A stretch of DNA of 64,000 nucleotides from Eurosta solidaginis (taxonomy: Eukaryota > Arthropoda > Insecta > Diptera > Tephritidae), in the NCBI RefSeq assembly GCF_040869045.1, contig NC_090323.1, positions 159,422,426 through 159,486,425 of the forward strand. The letters run 5' to 3'. The notes under the pieces are model-generated. The model did not search any database and was not told the origin of the DNA. It was given only the letters and a program-made list of their open reading frames with translations. Positions 45,711-57,250 of the stretch are shown one piece after another. The translations under genes were made by a program, and so were the position numbers. The first letter of the stretch is position 1, and each line of letters starts with the position of its first letter.

Positions 45711-46904
45711 TTTCTTGTCAAATTTTAATTTATTCCTTATTGGGCGAGCAAGATTTTAGTTATATAAGACGATTTTAATTTCAAGACTAATATCTTTCTT
45801 AATAGAGAGTCTAGTAGCATTATTTACTTAAGACATTCCGCTTTACAACCATTTCTACGACATATGCTCTTTCTGCAGCAATCATAGGTATTTGTAATAG
45901 ACGAAATGTAATTAAAATTGTTACTCAGCTAATAAGAACAAATAATATAAAAACTCAAAAGCAAACCCTATAAAGCAAAAAACAAACACAAAAAAAAAGA
46001 ATTAGATCTTAGTCTACGCAACGTTGTAGATGTGGATGATGACGATGTTGCAGTCATATGTATGTGGCACTAACAATATATATCTTAGATATACAACAAA
46101 AGCAATAATGTGATATTAATGAATGAATCGAAATGTGTACGTAAATTAGTAAGCAACCAAAAAAATGTATCAAGCACAATATATGAGCATACATATGTAT
46201 GTATGTATGTAGTTTAAAAAACAGGAAATTGAAATAATATTATGATGTAAGCTAGAAAATTCAAAATAAATAGATATTGACATATTAGCTTAAGTAAAAC
46301 AAAAAAATATAATAAACAGCTTATTAATTTTGCTTGAACAAGTGTGACAACAGGCAGTGTTGCTAGATACAATATTAACATACATACACACACCACATAA
46401 ATGATACTAAAAATTCAATACAAATTATGACCTAAAAGCAACTAAGTTTATTGGCGGGATATTTGTGTATGTTTTTATAAAAGGGAAATTTTTTTAAAAC
46501 TACTAAAAAAAAGACTCGAGATATTTGAAAAAATGTGGAGTGTTTTGCAACAATAAAGTTAATCAACTTGAAAAGCAAAGTAAATATTTTTTTACGAACT
46601 AAAGTCTGGTTTAGTAATTAATATTTGTTTGAGATGAAATAAACAAAACAACAAACATAATCAACAAAGTTGCTTTAAATAAATAATATTTATATTCATA
46701 TTGCAATGTAGTTTTTAATGCATGTCCCCACGACTCTTCAAAGCAGCTTTCGTAACATTTTAATTATCACACACATAAGGTAGGCTCGTATCTAGTACGA
46801 TATATCTGATCTGACGATTAAAATGTAAGATAATGTTATCCATTGTGGCATCAAATCGAATATGTATAGTCATTTTCGGCTAAACTCTCTTTATTGATTA
46901 ATTA
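45711..46904. other. AT-rich stretch, nothing recognised
   Basis: Contains a (TATG)n-type microsatellite at about 46195-46210. No gene supported. Confidence 0.4.
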
Positions 46905-47700
46905 ATAGCACATCCAGGATTTGGCTGAGTGGATGAAGTCATCTGCCTTTACACTAGTATGAAGTATGAATGCTGGAGAAAACGAGTTCAATACTCAGCT
47001 CCCGAAAAGCTAGCTGACGAATAAGTGAAATTCAGAAAGATGTCATAGTAACCAGCGCCGTTTGTATACTTTGCAATTATACCCATCTGTATTTGTACAC
47101 AAGTTATTATAACTTTGATTGGATAACGGTTGGTTTTACAGGTATAAAGGAATTGAGATAGATATAGACATCCAACCATAAAAATCATCAGTATCGAAAA
47201 AAAATTTGATTAAACCATGTCCGTTCGTCTGTCCGTCCGTCAACGCAATAACTTGAGCAAATATTGAGATATCTTCACCAAATTCGGTATACGGGCTTAT
47301 CTGGACCCAGATAGATTGGTATTGAAAACGAGCGAAGTCGGACTACAACGTGGAAGTTTTTTGATATCGAAAGTTTACACAAATGGAATAATTCAAAAAC
47401 GAATACCGCCAAGCAAATGAAATTCGGTAGGTGGATTGGTTTCATGACGCAAAACATAAACAAAATCGGTTAAAGACCACACCCACTTTTCCTAAAGGTC
47501 TAACCTTAACAAAGTTTGTAATAACTCTATGGTATTTAAATATATTTGACTGATATTCTACCAACAACAGCGTTTCAAGTGCACAGCTGGGTATTTAATG
47601 TTCGGTTTCACCCGAACTTGGACTTTCTTACTTATTTTTCTTTAATATCAATAAAAAAATAATTGTATTGAGCAATATGAGCATGTCTCGCTAATTAAAT
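46905..47700 (+). repeat. SINE family 2, most complete copy, split by an INE-1-like insertion
   Basis: GGATTTGGCTGAGTGGATGA (A-box-like TGGCTGAGTGG) is followed by GAGTTCAATACTC (B-box-like), AGCTCCCGAAAAGCTAGCTG, AACCAGCGCC and ACTTTGCAATT up to 47077. The rest, TTTCTTTAATATCAATAAAA ... GAGCAATATGAGCATGTCTC, lies at 47634-47700. The uninterrupted copy at 13181-13395 shows that these two pieces belong together. The spacing between the two boxes (~55 bases) is longer than in a tRNA, so the pol III assignment is tentative. Confidence 0.65.
47078..47633 (+). mobile_element. INE-1-like element inserted in SINE family 2
   Basis: Starts TATACCCATCTGTATTTGTA. Has GATTGGATAACGGTTGGTTT, GATTAAACCATGTCCG with a short GTCC-type run, CACACCCACTTTT, the inverted repeat GTGCACAGCTGGGTAT and the hairpin GTTCGGTTTCACCCGAAC, and ends GACTTTCTTACTTA. 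Comparison with the empty SINE at 13.2 kb places the insertion between two Ts (GCAATT|T). At 556 bp it has no tandem array and no protein. Confidence 0.85.
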
Positions 47701-47835
47701 AGAGATAACTTTTTATTTTATCCAATTTTATTTTATATATACTGGCATATTGCGATGGATCCATTTCGAAATGGAATGTTTCCTTCCTTCTTTTCAGTTT
47801 CTCTTAGAAAAACATAGTAATTGAATATCTTATAA

Positions 47836-49165
47836 CTTTAAACGAGCAATTCTGTTTGTATAGCGGAACGATCTCGGGAACGGCTCAACCGATTTAAATG
47901 AAATTTGGCACAGAGATAATGCATCACCTTTTAAGACTTTATACTTTGGTGTTGCCAATCAGAATGTCTCACAAGGTTGCCACCTATTCGAAATTAAAAA
48001 AAATTGCATGAGATATGCCGGTATGGGTATCAAACGAAAGGTATTTCACTCCGCATTACAATAGGGACATTTTGGAGTAGGTTTGCCATTTAGGGTTGCC
48101 ACATATTCGAAATAAAAAAAATTGCATGAGATATGCCGATATGGGTATCAAACGGGTATGGGTATCATTACAATAGGGACATTTTTGAGTAGTGTTGTCA
48201 TTTAAGGTTGCCACCTATTCGAAATAAAAAAATGTATGAGATATGCCGATATGGGTATCAAACGAAAGGTATTTTACTCCGCATTACAATACGGACATTT
48301 CTGAATAGGGTTGTCATTTAAGGTTGCCTTCTATTCGAAATAAAAAAAAGTTGGTTGAGGTATGCCGATATGGTTATCAAACGAAAGGTATTTCACTACG
48401 CATAACAATAGGGACATTTTTGAGTAGGGTTGCTATTTAGGGTTGCCACCTATTCGAAATTAAAAAAATGCATGAGATATGCCGATACACCTATTCGAAA
48501 TGAAAAAAAATTTGCATGAGATATGCCGATATGGGTATGAAACGAAAAGTATTTCACTTCGCATTTCAATAGGTACATTTTTGAGTAGGGTTGCCATTTA
48601 GGGTTGCCACCTATTCGAAATAAAAAAAATTACATGAGATATGCCGATATGGGTATCAAACGAGAGGTATTTCACTCCGCATTACAATACGGACATTTTT
48701 GAGTAGGGTTTCATTTAAGGTTGCCACCTATTCGAAATAAAAAAAAAATGTATGAGATATCCCGATATGGGTATCAAACGAAAGGTATTTCATTCCGCAT
48801 AACAATAGGGACATTTTTGAGTAGGGTTGCCGTTTAGGGTTGCCACCTATTCGAAATGAAAAACAAATAGCATGAGATATGCCGATATGGGTATCAAACG
48901 AAAGGTATTTCATTCCGCATAACAATAGGGACATTTTTGAGTAGGGTTGCTATTTAGGGTTCCCACCTATTCGAAATTAAAAAAGATTGCATGAGATATG
49001 CCGATATGGGTATCAAACGAAAGGTATTTCACTCTGCATTACAATAGGGACATTTTTGAGTAGGGCTGCCATTTAAGGTAGCCACCTATTCGAAATTAAA
49101 AACAAAGAAACGTTGCCAGCACAACGAAACGTTGCCGAGCAAAGCTCGGCCGCCCAGGTACTTCA
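47836..49165 (+). mobile_element. Helitron-like non-autonomous element with ~118-bp array
   Basis: The 5' part, TCTTATAACTTTAAACGAGC ... GGGAACGGCTCAACCGATTT + AAATGAAATTTGGC, fits the conserved start of many arthropod Helitrons. A ten-unit array follows. The 3' part has the perfect 7-bp hairpin GCCGAGCAAAGCTCGGC (49133-49149) followed by CGCCCAGGTACTT. The expected CTAG terminus is not clear, so the exact end is uncertain. No Rep/helicase frame. Confidence 0.65.
47974..49105 (+). repeat. ~118-bp tandem array
   Basis: GGTTGCCACCTATTCGAAAT starts recur near 47974, 48094, 48206, 48322, 48441, 48604, 48719, 48838, 48959 and 49077. Each unit has GCATGAGATATGCC, GATATGGGTATCAAACGAAA + GGTATTTCACTCCGCAT and AATAGGGACATTTTTGAGTA. 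The unit near 48441 is rearranged (a short piece duplicated at about 48486). The 68-codon minus frame at 48728-48934 is repeat translation. Confidence 0.95.
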
Positions 49166-50547
49166 ATTATTATAAGCCGGTGTTAAGCTCAGAAATTCTT
49201 AATAATAAATATAAATTGAACCCATCATTAAACAAACAAACATAAATTTTATTTTAGTTTATTTAATTTTGTCCAATTTATTGACATGTATTTGCATATA
49301 AAACACCCCAATAATGTTACAACCAACAAGAACCTAGCCGCATAAGCCTGAATACTTTATCACGTGCTTTGTTGTTTACCAGTAATAAAAATTATTTGAT
49401 CATGTTTGCTGTATCTGGCTGTGTATTCCCAACAAAAAAAACATGCCCTTGCCTGAACTCAGACATTTTAAGTTATATGTGGGGTGTTTGTGTTTACTAC
49501 AAAAGCAAAACACTCAAAAGTTGTGCCTAATATCGTAGACACGAACCTCTGTGCTACGGTGCTATAAACATCAAATATCTAAGTGGATTGTAGATACTAA
49601 AACGGCACCATAATTGCGCCTTTTTTGTTTTTTTTTTTTTTTTAACTATATTTATTTCTATTGATTTTTTGGCGCTACTTTTTTGAATTCTGTTCTATCG
49701 ATAAAAATACAATTCTTATACCTTAGAAGTATAGTTTGGTCGTAAAAGGGACGCGAAAGTTTCAACTTGCCTATTTATATAATAGATATCGGTAAGTGAG
49801 TCTACATAGTCAAATGTTCAGCCCATTTTTTTTTAATGCCGCTGTTTTTGTTGCTTGCAGTGCACATTTGCTTGATCTTAATATGTATGTTAAACGTGTG
49901 CCCAACGTTGTCCCCTACAAATTTGCGCGTGTCAAAATAAATACACCGAAACATTTACAAATACTATTTATGTTAACTAACAGAACACGAAATAAATGAT
50001 AGCGTACTGCAAATATTTGAAGAAAACACAAATTATGTACTATAAATAATGTTTTCAACATAAAATTAATGTTATGCGAAAAATGGACGATAGATAGTTT
50101 GTGTTCGTGTGGTGAGTAGGAGCATGCTAACATGATTATATCAGTGGTCATAAACAATAACGGCCTAAGTTCCATGTAAAAGGATGGGATATATATTTTT
50201 TCATAGTTATTTACACAATTAGGTGTAGGGCCGCATTGAAATTGATTACAAGCATCATGCATGAACGAAACAAGGAATATTTCGTCTTCAAGGGGCTACT
50301 CTTTGAAAAGCCTCCTTAACTATATAAGCTACAATGTATGTCCTATAAGCGCCCATGTAAGACATTGACTTCTGACACGAACAAATTTATTTTATTTATT
50401 TTTTTATTTTTTTTTTCAAAAAATTTGCTATGATTTCTTCTTTTTTGGCACTACCCGCATTTTTAAAGCCACGTAGGAGCTTGGAGAGAAATTCCTACTA
50501 AAGACGGAGGAGCTTTAAATAGTATACAGACCGTGGAGGCATACTGC
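49166..50547. other. AT-rich stretch, nothing supported
   Basis: Positions 49537-49573 repeat the 6532-6567 sequence. A T-run lies at about 49629-49642. The 115-codon minus frame at 49915-50262 has no recognised motif. Confidence 0.4.
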
Positions 50548-50645
50548 TTAAGTTAGGTTAGGTAGTAGTGGCTGCCCCATGGGCACACATAGGCCAGTAT
50601 CAGTTGGCACGTTGTGGTACCACAGAAAGACAGCACCAGGCATAC
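50548..50645 (+). repeat. Dispersed TTAGGTTAGG-type retroelement fragment
   Basis: AAGTTAGGTTAGGTAGTAGTGG, CTGCCCCATGGGCACACATA, GGCCAGTATCAGTTGG and GTTGTGGTACCACAGAAAG. I recall this as a common interspersed sequence in tephritid-type flies. The internal GTGGTACCAC is a small palindrome. It is not a telomere: flies lack TTAGG telomeres and only two units are present. Confidence 0.45.
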
Positions 50646-50714
50646 TGCTTACATGTGTATGAATATATACCAGAAGAAATCAACAAGTTAGGTTTAGTAT
50701 TATTTAAATACATT

Positions 50715-51192
50715 CGGTAAAATTGATCGCATTACATTTAATTCAGCCGATTTTTTTTTTTTTCAATAAGACGAATTTATTGTGTAATTTCTACTGAGGA
50801 GGAACTGTTGGTTTCAAGATATCAGTGTTGTGTAAAATTAAATATACACAATCAATCTAAGTGACTTTCTTGTTAAGTAATTGGTTTTAATGAGCATTTC
50901 AACACCGAACAACTGCCTTTATCGGGCAAATGCATCAACTTATGTCAAAGTGAAACATATGCTCAAGATTTTTACTACAATTTTCCTATGTATACAGCTA
51001 TTTCTGTCATATCAGTTATGTTGATAGAAATCTTTTATTTTAACAGTTTTCATTTTTATTCTTAGGGTGACATTAATAATTGTTAAGTTAACAGAGCTAT
51101 GGCTTACGAATGACCAAATTTTATTTTTGTTTATTTGAATTTTAAAGCCGTAAATTCAGAATCACATATTTCATTGGATTTTTTTCTCAGTG
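50715..51192. mobile_element. MITE with CACTGA-type ends, left-truncated
   Basis: From GGTAAAATTGATCGCATTAC it follows the 45114-45708 element (shared AAAATTGATCGCATWA, TTCAACACCGAACAACTGCC-like words). It ends TTTTTCTCAGTG before TA (51193-51194). The left end is missing. Confidence 0.6.
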
Positions 51193-51194
51193 TA

Positions 51195-51855
51195 TTTGTT
51201 TTTGTTGTATTTCGTTTTTTAAATTCTTATCTCTGCAGAACTCTTTCCCATTTTTGGTTGGTAGGCATATTGTACTTAACAGCTTCAAGGCCTTTATTTT
51301 GCTCCATATATGTAATACTCCTATATTGCTAATAGAAAATGATCGCAATGTGTACGAAATTCGAAATCAAAACAAGACAGCCTATAAACTGTTTGTGATT
51401 GTAGCAGCATAAGTGTGAAAAGAAAAAATTTTAATTTAGGTACATTCGAAACAAAAACAAAAACGTTTAAACAGCAATATATCGGCACTCTGATGTTTGG
51501 GAATGTACCTAGCCTTTTGTAACAATATAGGAGTATTACATATATGTTTTGCTCCCTATTTCGATAAAAATCTCAGAAACCAGTTGATTTACCCGAATGT
51601 AATACATCGCTCCCTACATAACCCACTTGCGTTAATGTACGAACGGTTTTAAGTATGTTCTATATAGATTTGTATTTTCGATAATGTTTCTGAAATTATT
51701 TGAAATATAGAGGTAAAAGACATAGTCCACCGTATAGAGCATTAGTGCCTTTACTTTGATATCCGTATTATTCAAATAGCTTTTGGCTCCATTTCTGTTC
51801 CTTTTGCAGTCCATAACTCTAAACTTTTGTATTATTGAGGTTTCGTGATACTTAA
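51195..51855. other. AT-rich stretch
   Basis: CCTATATTG and CATATATGTA words around 51305 and 51535 are inversely related (TAACAATATAGGAGTATTAC against ATGTAATACTCCTATATTGC), giving a ~230-bp inverted arrangement, possibly another MITE. No gene. Confidence 0.35.
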
Positions 51856-52260
51856 TTGTAATCGGCGTCCTCGAAAGTCGGTTCGTTATCGAAAAGTGTA
51901 GAGTCATTACCGAAAGTTATCGGTTATTAATCGAAAAGTAGCCGATATTATATTAAAATGTCATCAATTTGTTCTCGAAAAGTTATCGGTTTGTTATTAA
52001 AAAGTTATCGATTTGTTATCGAAAAGCTATCGATTTGGAATTAAAAAATATCCATTTGTTATCGAAAAGTTATCAATTTACTATGGAAAAGTTATCGAAT
52101 ATTTATCGAAAAGATATGGAAACTTGATAGAAAAGTGAACAATTTGTTATTAAAAAGTTATCGATTTGTTACTAAAAAATATCGACTTGTTATCGAAAGT
52201 TATCAATTTATTATAATAAAGGCATCGATTATTTATCGAAAAGATATCGAAACTTTACCA
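51856..52260. repeat. ~22-bp minisatellite, TTATCGAAAAGTTATCGATT
   Basis: About eighteen degenerate units of TTGTTATCGAAAAGTTATCG-type sequence. Many contain TATCGAT or CGATA words. Registers slip between 20 and 24 bases. The reading is direct; any regulatory role would be inference. Confidence 0.8.
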
Positions 52261-53283
52261 AAAAGTTATGTTATCAACACATTTTCAATTTGCAGTAAGC
52301 AGTTTGTGACCGAGCTGATATCGAAGTTTGTTATCGTGTATTATGAAGACTGTCTAAACATAAAAATCTATATAAGTAGAGAATTACACCCGTTAAGGTG
52401 GAGTTGCCCATTCCTATTTATGTATCAATCTAGATGTATATCAGCGCCAACGTTAAGAACGAAGAAATGCAAAAACGTGAAATGACAGCTGCTCTTGGAA
52501 TATTTTCTAACACAACAACAATGACAACAACTTTGGTGCTATGTTTGCTTCCTACTTACTCGCAAAAAGGTGTAAATATGTGCGCAAGCATGACTGCTAA
52601 CAAAATTGGTAAACAATGTTAAACTAACTTATTAACTAACTAACGGTATTCGAAGGCGAATTTGCTAATATAAGTAACAAAAAATTAAAGAAGCAATTTC
52701 TATGAGTAAATAATAAATAGACATTGTAGTAAGTGAGGAAAAACTAATGTGAGTAAAATAGAACAGAGGTGCAGCGAATGCAATGTTTACATAGAAATAT
52801 TTGCAGTTTTATTTTTTCACTATTTAATAGGCTTGTTTTTGCTGTTGCTTGAAGAATTTTCTACAATAATAAATATTTGCATGCTCTCATTGCAGCAGAA
52901 TATTTTTTTTTTTTTTGTCTTTTTCTTCGATATTTGTTTGAACAATTTATAATAGTTAAGAGCGTAGAATTTATGACAACTTCCTTAGGCGCACATTTTC
53001 ACCATTTATGTACCACTTAAGCTTTTACTTTGCTATAAAGTATGTAAATAGCAGTACCAAATAAGTAGCTAAAGAAGCAATCGAAAAAAACGCTTAACAA
53101 CGCATTTATTTACTTATGTAGTAAGTGCAATAAATTCCCATGGAAATTGACTATTGAAAATGTAGGCCAAATAGTTTAACGATTCCTTTTTTTTTTTGGC
53201 GAAAGAGTAAAATACATAGCTACATATATATAAATATGTAAGCAGTTATATAAAAAGTACGTAAGCACATCAAAAACTCTTAA
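52261..53283. other. AT-rich stretch, nothing recognised
   Basis: Small frames at 52135-52622 lack motifs. T-runs at about 52902-52916 and 53188-53198. Confidence 0.3.
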
Positions 53284-53667
53284 AGTAACAGTAAATAAAA
53301 AATAAATGTAAGGCGCGATAACCTCCGAAGAGATCTAAGGCCGAGCTTCTCTTCCAATTTGCGTCGTGCTCCTCTTGATTTTTCCCTACAAATTGGCCGG
53401 ACGGGACCTACATGTTTTATGCCGACTCCGAACGGCATCTGCAAGGCAGATGAGTTTTCACTGAGAGCTTTTCATGGCAGAAATACAATCGGAGCGCTTG
53501 CCAGACACTACCGAGGGGCGACCCCGCTTAGAAAAATTTTCTTCTAATTGAAAAATCTTATTTCTAAAATTTTGATGTTGCTTTGCCCGGGAGTTGAACC
53601 CAGGGCATACGGTGTGATAGGCGGAGCACGCTACCATCACACCACGGTGGCCGCCAGTAACAGTAAA
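53284..53667 (-). repeat. SINE family 1, complete, with perfect 12-bp target duplication
   Basis: The body is 53296-53655 (360 bp), flanked by AGTAACAGTAAA at 53284-53295 and 53656-53667. On the minus strand it begins GGCGGCCACCGTGGTGTGAT, with an A box in GTGATGGTAGCGTGC and a B box GGGTTCAACTCCC. A unique body with CCCCTCGGTAGTGTCTGGCA, the GCCGTTCGGAGTCGGCATAA block and GACGCAAATTGGAAGAGAAG follows, ending CTTACATTTATTTTTTA. The tRNA-like head, pol III boxes and target duplication establish a tRNA-derived SINE mobilised by LINE-type target-primed insertion. Short open frames across it are not genes. Confidence 0.95.
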
Positions 53668-56600
53668 GTGTTTGAAATTAGCCAATGACGCAATTATAGC
53701 ACGTTAAAACAGCATTGCAATGTATGTTCGCCTCTAAATATGCTACTACTGAACGGACATATTTTACTGTTCTTCTCCGTACATGCACTCAAGCAGGATG
53801 TACTTGAATAGCACCTAAAGTAGGAAGTGTTTGGCCATCAAAGCACACTTTTCGCTGTAGCATATTTTCAGGCGCAAAAACCGTGTAAATGTTTCATTTT
53901 ATACTTATGTATGTAAAGTTGCTAATTTTTTGTGTAGGTGTAAATGTTGAATTGCTATTTAATCGCAAAATTTTCTACAAAATTACATTCATACAAACAA
54001 AAATATAAATTGCTTGCGAAAAATATAGACGCCGCCACTTTGGGATAGTAATTGCGTGGAAAAATGCATATATAAATGTTGTTGTTGGCGAAAATGTTAT
54101 TTAAATGTGTTCCAAGGAGTTAAGCTGAAATTCTTAATGCAGTTGAATATGTAAAGGCTTACAGACATACATTGTTTCACAAAACATTAGTGGCGTACGT
54201 GCAAAAATCATATATATTATTTCTAAGTGCTGATTTTATGTACGGGTCCCTTTTTCGCTCATATTTGGAATCCAAATCTATAAATAAAAGTTTGGTTGTA
54301 AAGTTGGAGATTCGGGCTATTAGCGAGCTTTGGGCAAAGAAAAAAGAAATCTATTTGTACTATGGCACTATTGTGAATATTTGCACTGCATTACCGGCAG
54401 TTGCTGCCATACGCTAGATGGCAGCGCACGCTGTAAGTTTGAATTGATTGACAGCTGATTTTTGTTGATATTTGACAAGAAACTTTTATATTAGTTGCGC
54501 AAGATGCGCACGGGTCCGGCTATTATTTTATATTTGCTTATTTCAAGTCCGCCCTAGACTCAATCACGCTAGAACGGCTTTCGGGATTTTGATGAATTTC
54601 GACATCCCAGATCCTTATATAGTCTACCCAAAATATACATTTATTTTAGTGGTCCCAACCCCCTGAAAACGGTTTCTTTTAAATCACCTTTGTGACACAT
54701 TAAGCTAGAATTTGGATCACGTTTGGAAACGGATATCTATTATTCAGGAAGGATTTATTGGTTATGTTTTTTTAAGAGGTGCCTCGATCCTTGGGAGGAG
54801 TTACTTTTTAATTACTTTATAATCAAAACAACTTTTGGTAAATGTACCTAGAGCCGTGACACTGAGTGTATGCTCATATAGACCGACATCAAAGAATTTT
54901 GGGAAACATTTCAGTGGCAGCCCCTCTCCACTGGGAATAGTTTCAGTCATATAGATCAAGGTATGAGTCATTTAGAAAAAGTGAGCAGTGCATTTTACCC
55001 TGATTTGAGTCGCTATAAATGGTGGTAAAATGAGGGGTATTTATCTTCCCCTCCTTCCTCCCTCTCCTATTAGATAATTTTCTACAGCTTGGTATAGCTC
55101 TCGGCCTATTTCACCTATATCAAAGATGTTAGCGGTCGTATATGTCAAGATCTATGCAATTTGAAACATTTAGCATGCGTCCTGCGCTCCATTCCCCTTA
55201 CAACCACTTTTATAAATCGTTATAGCTATCCCATTATAAGAATCGAGTTATAGTCATGGAACTATGTTCGAACTATTTCCGGAACTTTTTGGGTGACTTC
55301 GCGACTGTCTCGATATCATTACGTGGCTCATTTGGGAGTGTTAATAAATATTCTATGGCTAAGACTGTTATTGTGAAAAGTTTATCGTTTTCCATTTTTT
55401 TGGGTGTAGTTGAGCTTTTACCACATTAACATATTCCAGATTTCCAGGTTCTTGTTTTTTTTTTTAGTTTTCATGAATTTTTTGTTTATGTATGAAAAGA
55501 TTTTGCTTAAAAGGAAATTTATTTTAATTTTGCAAAAAAAATATCAAAAATAGATAACCTTTTAGTGACTTTTGAAATTCATACTAAACTTTACCTTAGA
55601 ATGAAAATGTATTTCGAAGCTTAAGTCTAGGACTAGATTTGTATATTGCCATTTCTTATCATTATGCTACTATTTTCTCCACAACTGTATTTAAATGCAA
55701 GTATATACATATTTTACACATTTTGCACCAGAAAACACTTTCAACGCAGCCAACCGAAATGAAATCTCTACAACCGGACTTACGTTCATACCAGCGAACA
55801 CGTACATAGATACATACCGCTCTAAAGAACCAAACACTTCCATGCTTCAGCGAATTTGAAAAGGTGCATAGAAATACAAAAAGACCTTGCGATAGAAGAG
55901 AGAGACAGAGAAAGTAGCAAACATTAAATGCTGTGCACCTGGCTAGTGTCCGTTGCAAGTTTGCTGGTCGTGGTGCAACCTAAACGTTTGCAACACTGAA
56001 GCGCTTTTACGCAGCTATGGGAAAGTTGCAATCACTTTGATTTGGTGGTGGGTGAGTGTTTGTGAAAAAGCATAAGTAAATGCTACTAACCGTTTACATC
56101 AAGTAGCAAGTAACATTTAGATAGAGCAATTTGTTACTACTTTTTACCACCAACAGCTTCCGTAAGGTTTAATAGTTGTTGTTGTTATTTCAGTAGCCAT
56201 CACCGTCTATGCATGTAAATTACACACGGAAACGGACGCTCAATGTGCCTCCAAAGTGGACGAGCAATATCTTTACGAATGAGTAAACTCTTTGCCTGGC
56301 ACACGGCATTTCTGCCTTTTGCGCCCATTGCTATGAGTTGGTTGCAACTTTTAGTTAAAACTTGGTGCCTTTTTTATTTTGGCTCAAACTTTACTTGAAA
56401 GCGCGTGGCAATGCAATTTGTGTTTTTGTAAGTGGTAATGTAAATATGCGTTTTATTAGCAACACGTACAGCAGGAGAGCAGCAACTGTAGCAAGTGACT
56501 TATTTCCAGGAGTTGGACCTACGAAATTGTATGTACAAGAAGAAGTTGCGAAAAATTTCGCAAAAAATATATTAAATCGTATTTATTTTAGAAATGTGAA

Positions 56601-56914
56601 AGTTTTCGAGTTTGGATGGGTAAATATTTGTCTTTCTAACTCAATGAAACCAGAGCTGCTAAACAGATTTGCATGAAACTGGGACGAATCTGCTGGCGAT
56701 ATTTTCTTGAAAAATGGAAATCGCGTTTCCCTTATAATTTCATTTAACCGTCTTTGTGGCGCAATGACGCCAGAACGACCAGACGTAATTGATGAAATTT
56801 CGTACACAGATAGCCAGTAGCCAAGGAAGATGTACTATCTATTTAGACCCAAAGAAAAGTAAGCAATTTTGAAAAAGTGAACGGAACCAACCACTTTTCA
56901 CTTGGCAGGATCAT
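53668..56914. other. Long stretch without a recognised gene
   Basis: AT-rich. Frames at 54172, 54472, 55662 (minus) and 56362 lack known motifs. A passage at 55235-55335 (CGAACTATTTCCGGAACTTT) resembles the diffuse CCCGAAATGG repeat in inverse orientation. No element ends recognised. Confidence 0.4.
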
Positions 56915-57190
56915 TTAAAACTATTTTGGAATCATTTATGGATCACTGTTTTGGGAATTATATCGGAAATTTTTCGAAATAATTTTGGAACTGCCTTTTT
57001 AACATAACGGATTATTTTTTTTTTAAATAGTTTCCAGACGGATTTGTATACTTTTTGGCATCCTTGCGACCTCCGTACTGTTTCGAAATTATGTCAAGGC
57101 TAATTTTCGGGTCGGGATAGTTTCTGAACTTGTTAGAATAACTTCGGAACTATATCGGAATCGTTTTGGGAATAAGTTCGGAACAAAATC
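56915..57190 (-). repeat. Diffuse degenerate CCCGAAATGG-type repeat, inverse orientation
   Basis: Plus-strand words ACTATTTTGGAATCATTTA, ATATCGGAAATTTTTCGAAA, GGGATAGTTTCTGAAC and AACTATATCGGAATCG are the complement of those at 39.9-41.5 kb. Interrupted around 57000-57080. Confidence 0.45.
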
Positions 57191-57195
57191 ATTAT

Positions 57196-57250
57196 GATTT
57201 CCCCGAGACCTTCGGGGAGTGTCCTTATCGGTACAGCAACAACAGCTCAG
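57196..57250 (-). repeat. Fragment of the GTTGTTGTAGCGATAAGG repeat
   Basis: The minus strand reads GCTGTTGTTGCTGTACCGAT, AAGGACACTCCCCGAAGG and TCTCGGGGA, matching the head and hairpin of 3637-3800. Confidence 0.6.

Noticed and set aside
50548..50565. Telomere-like TTAGG repeats
   Set aside because: Only two units, within a dispersed fly repeat; flies do not use TTAGG telomeres.
53580..53655. A functional tRNA gene
   Set aside because: A and B boxes are present but no acceptor-stem pairing closes around them and the sequence continues into the SINE body with a target duplication enclosing everything.
53359..53685. Overlapping frames over the complete SINE
   Set aside because: The region is explained by the tRNA-derived SINE, and equivalent frames in other copies are broken.
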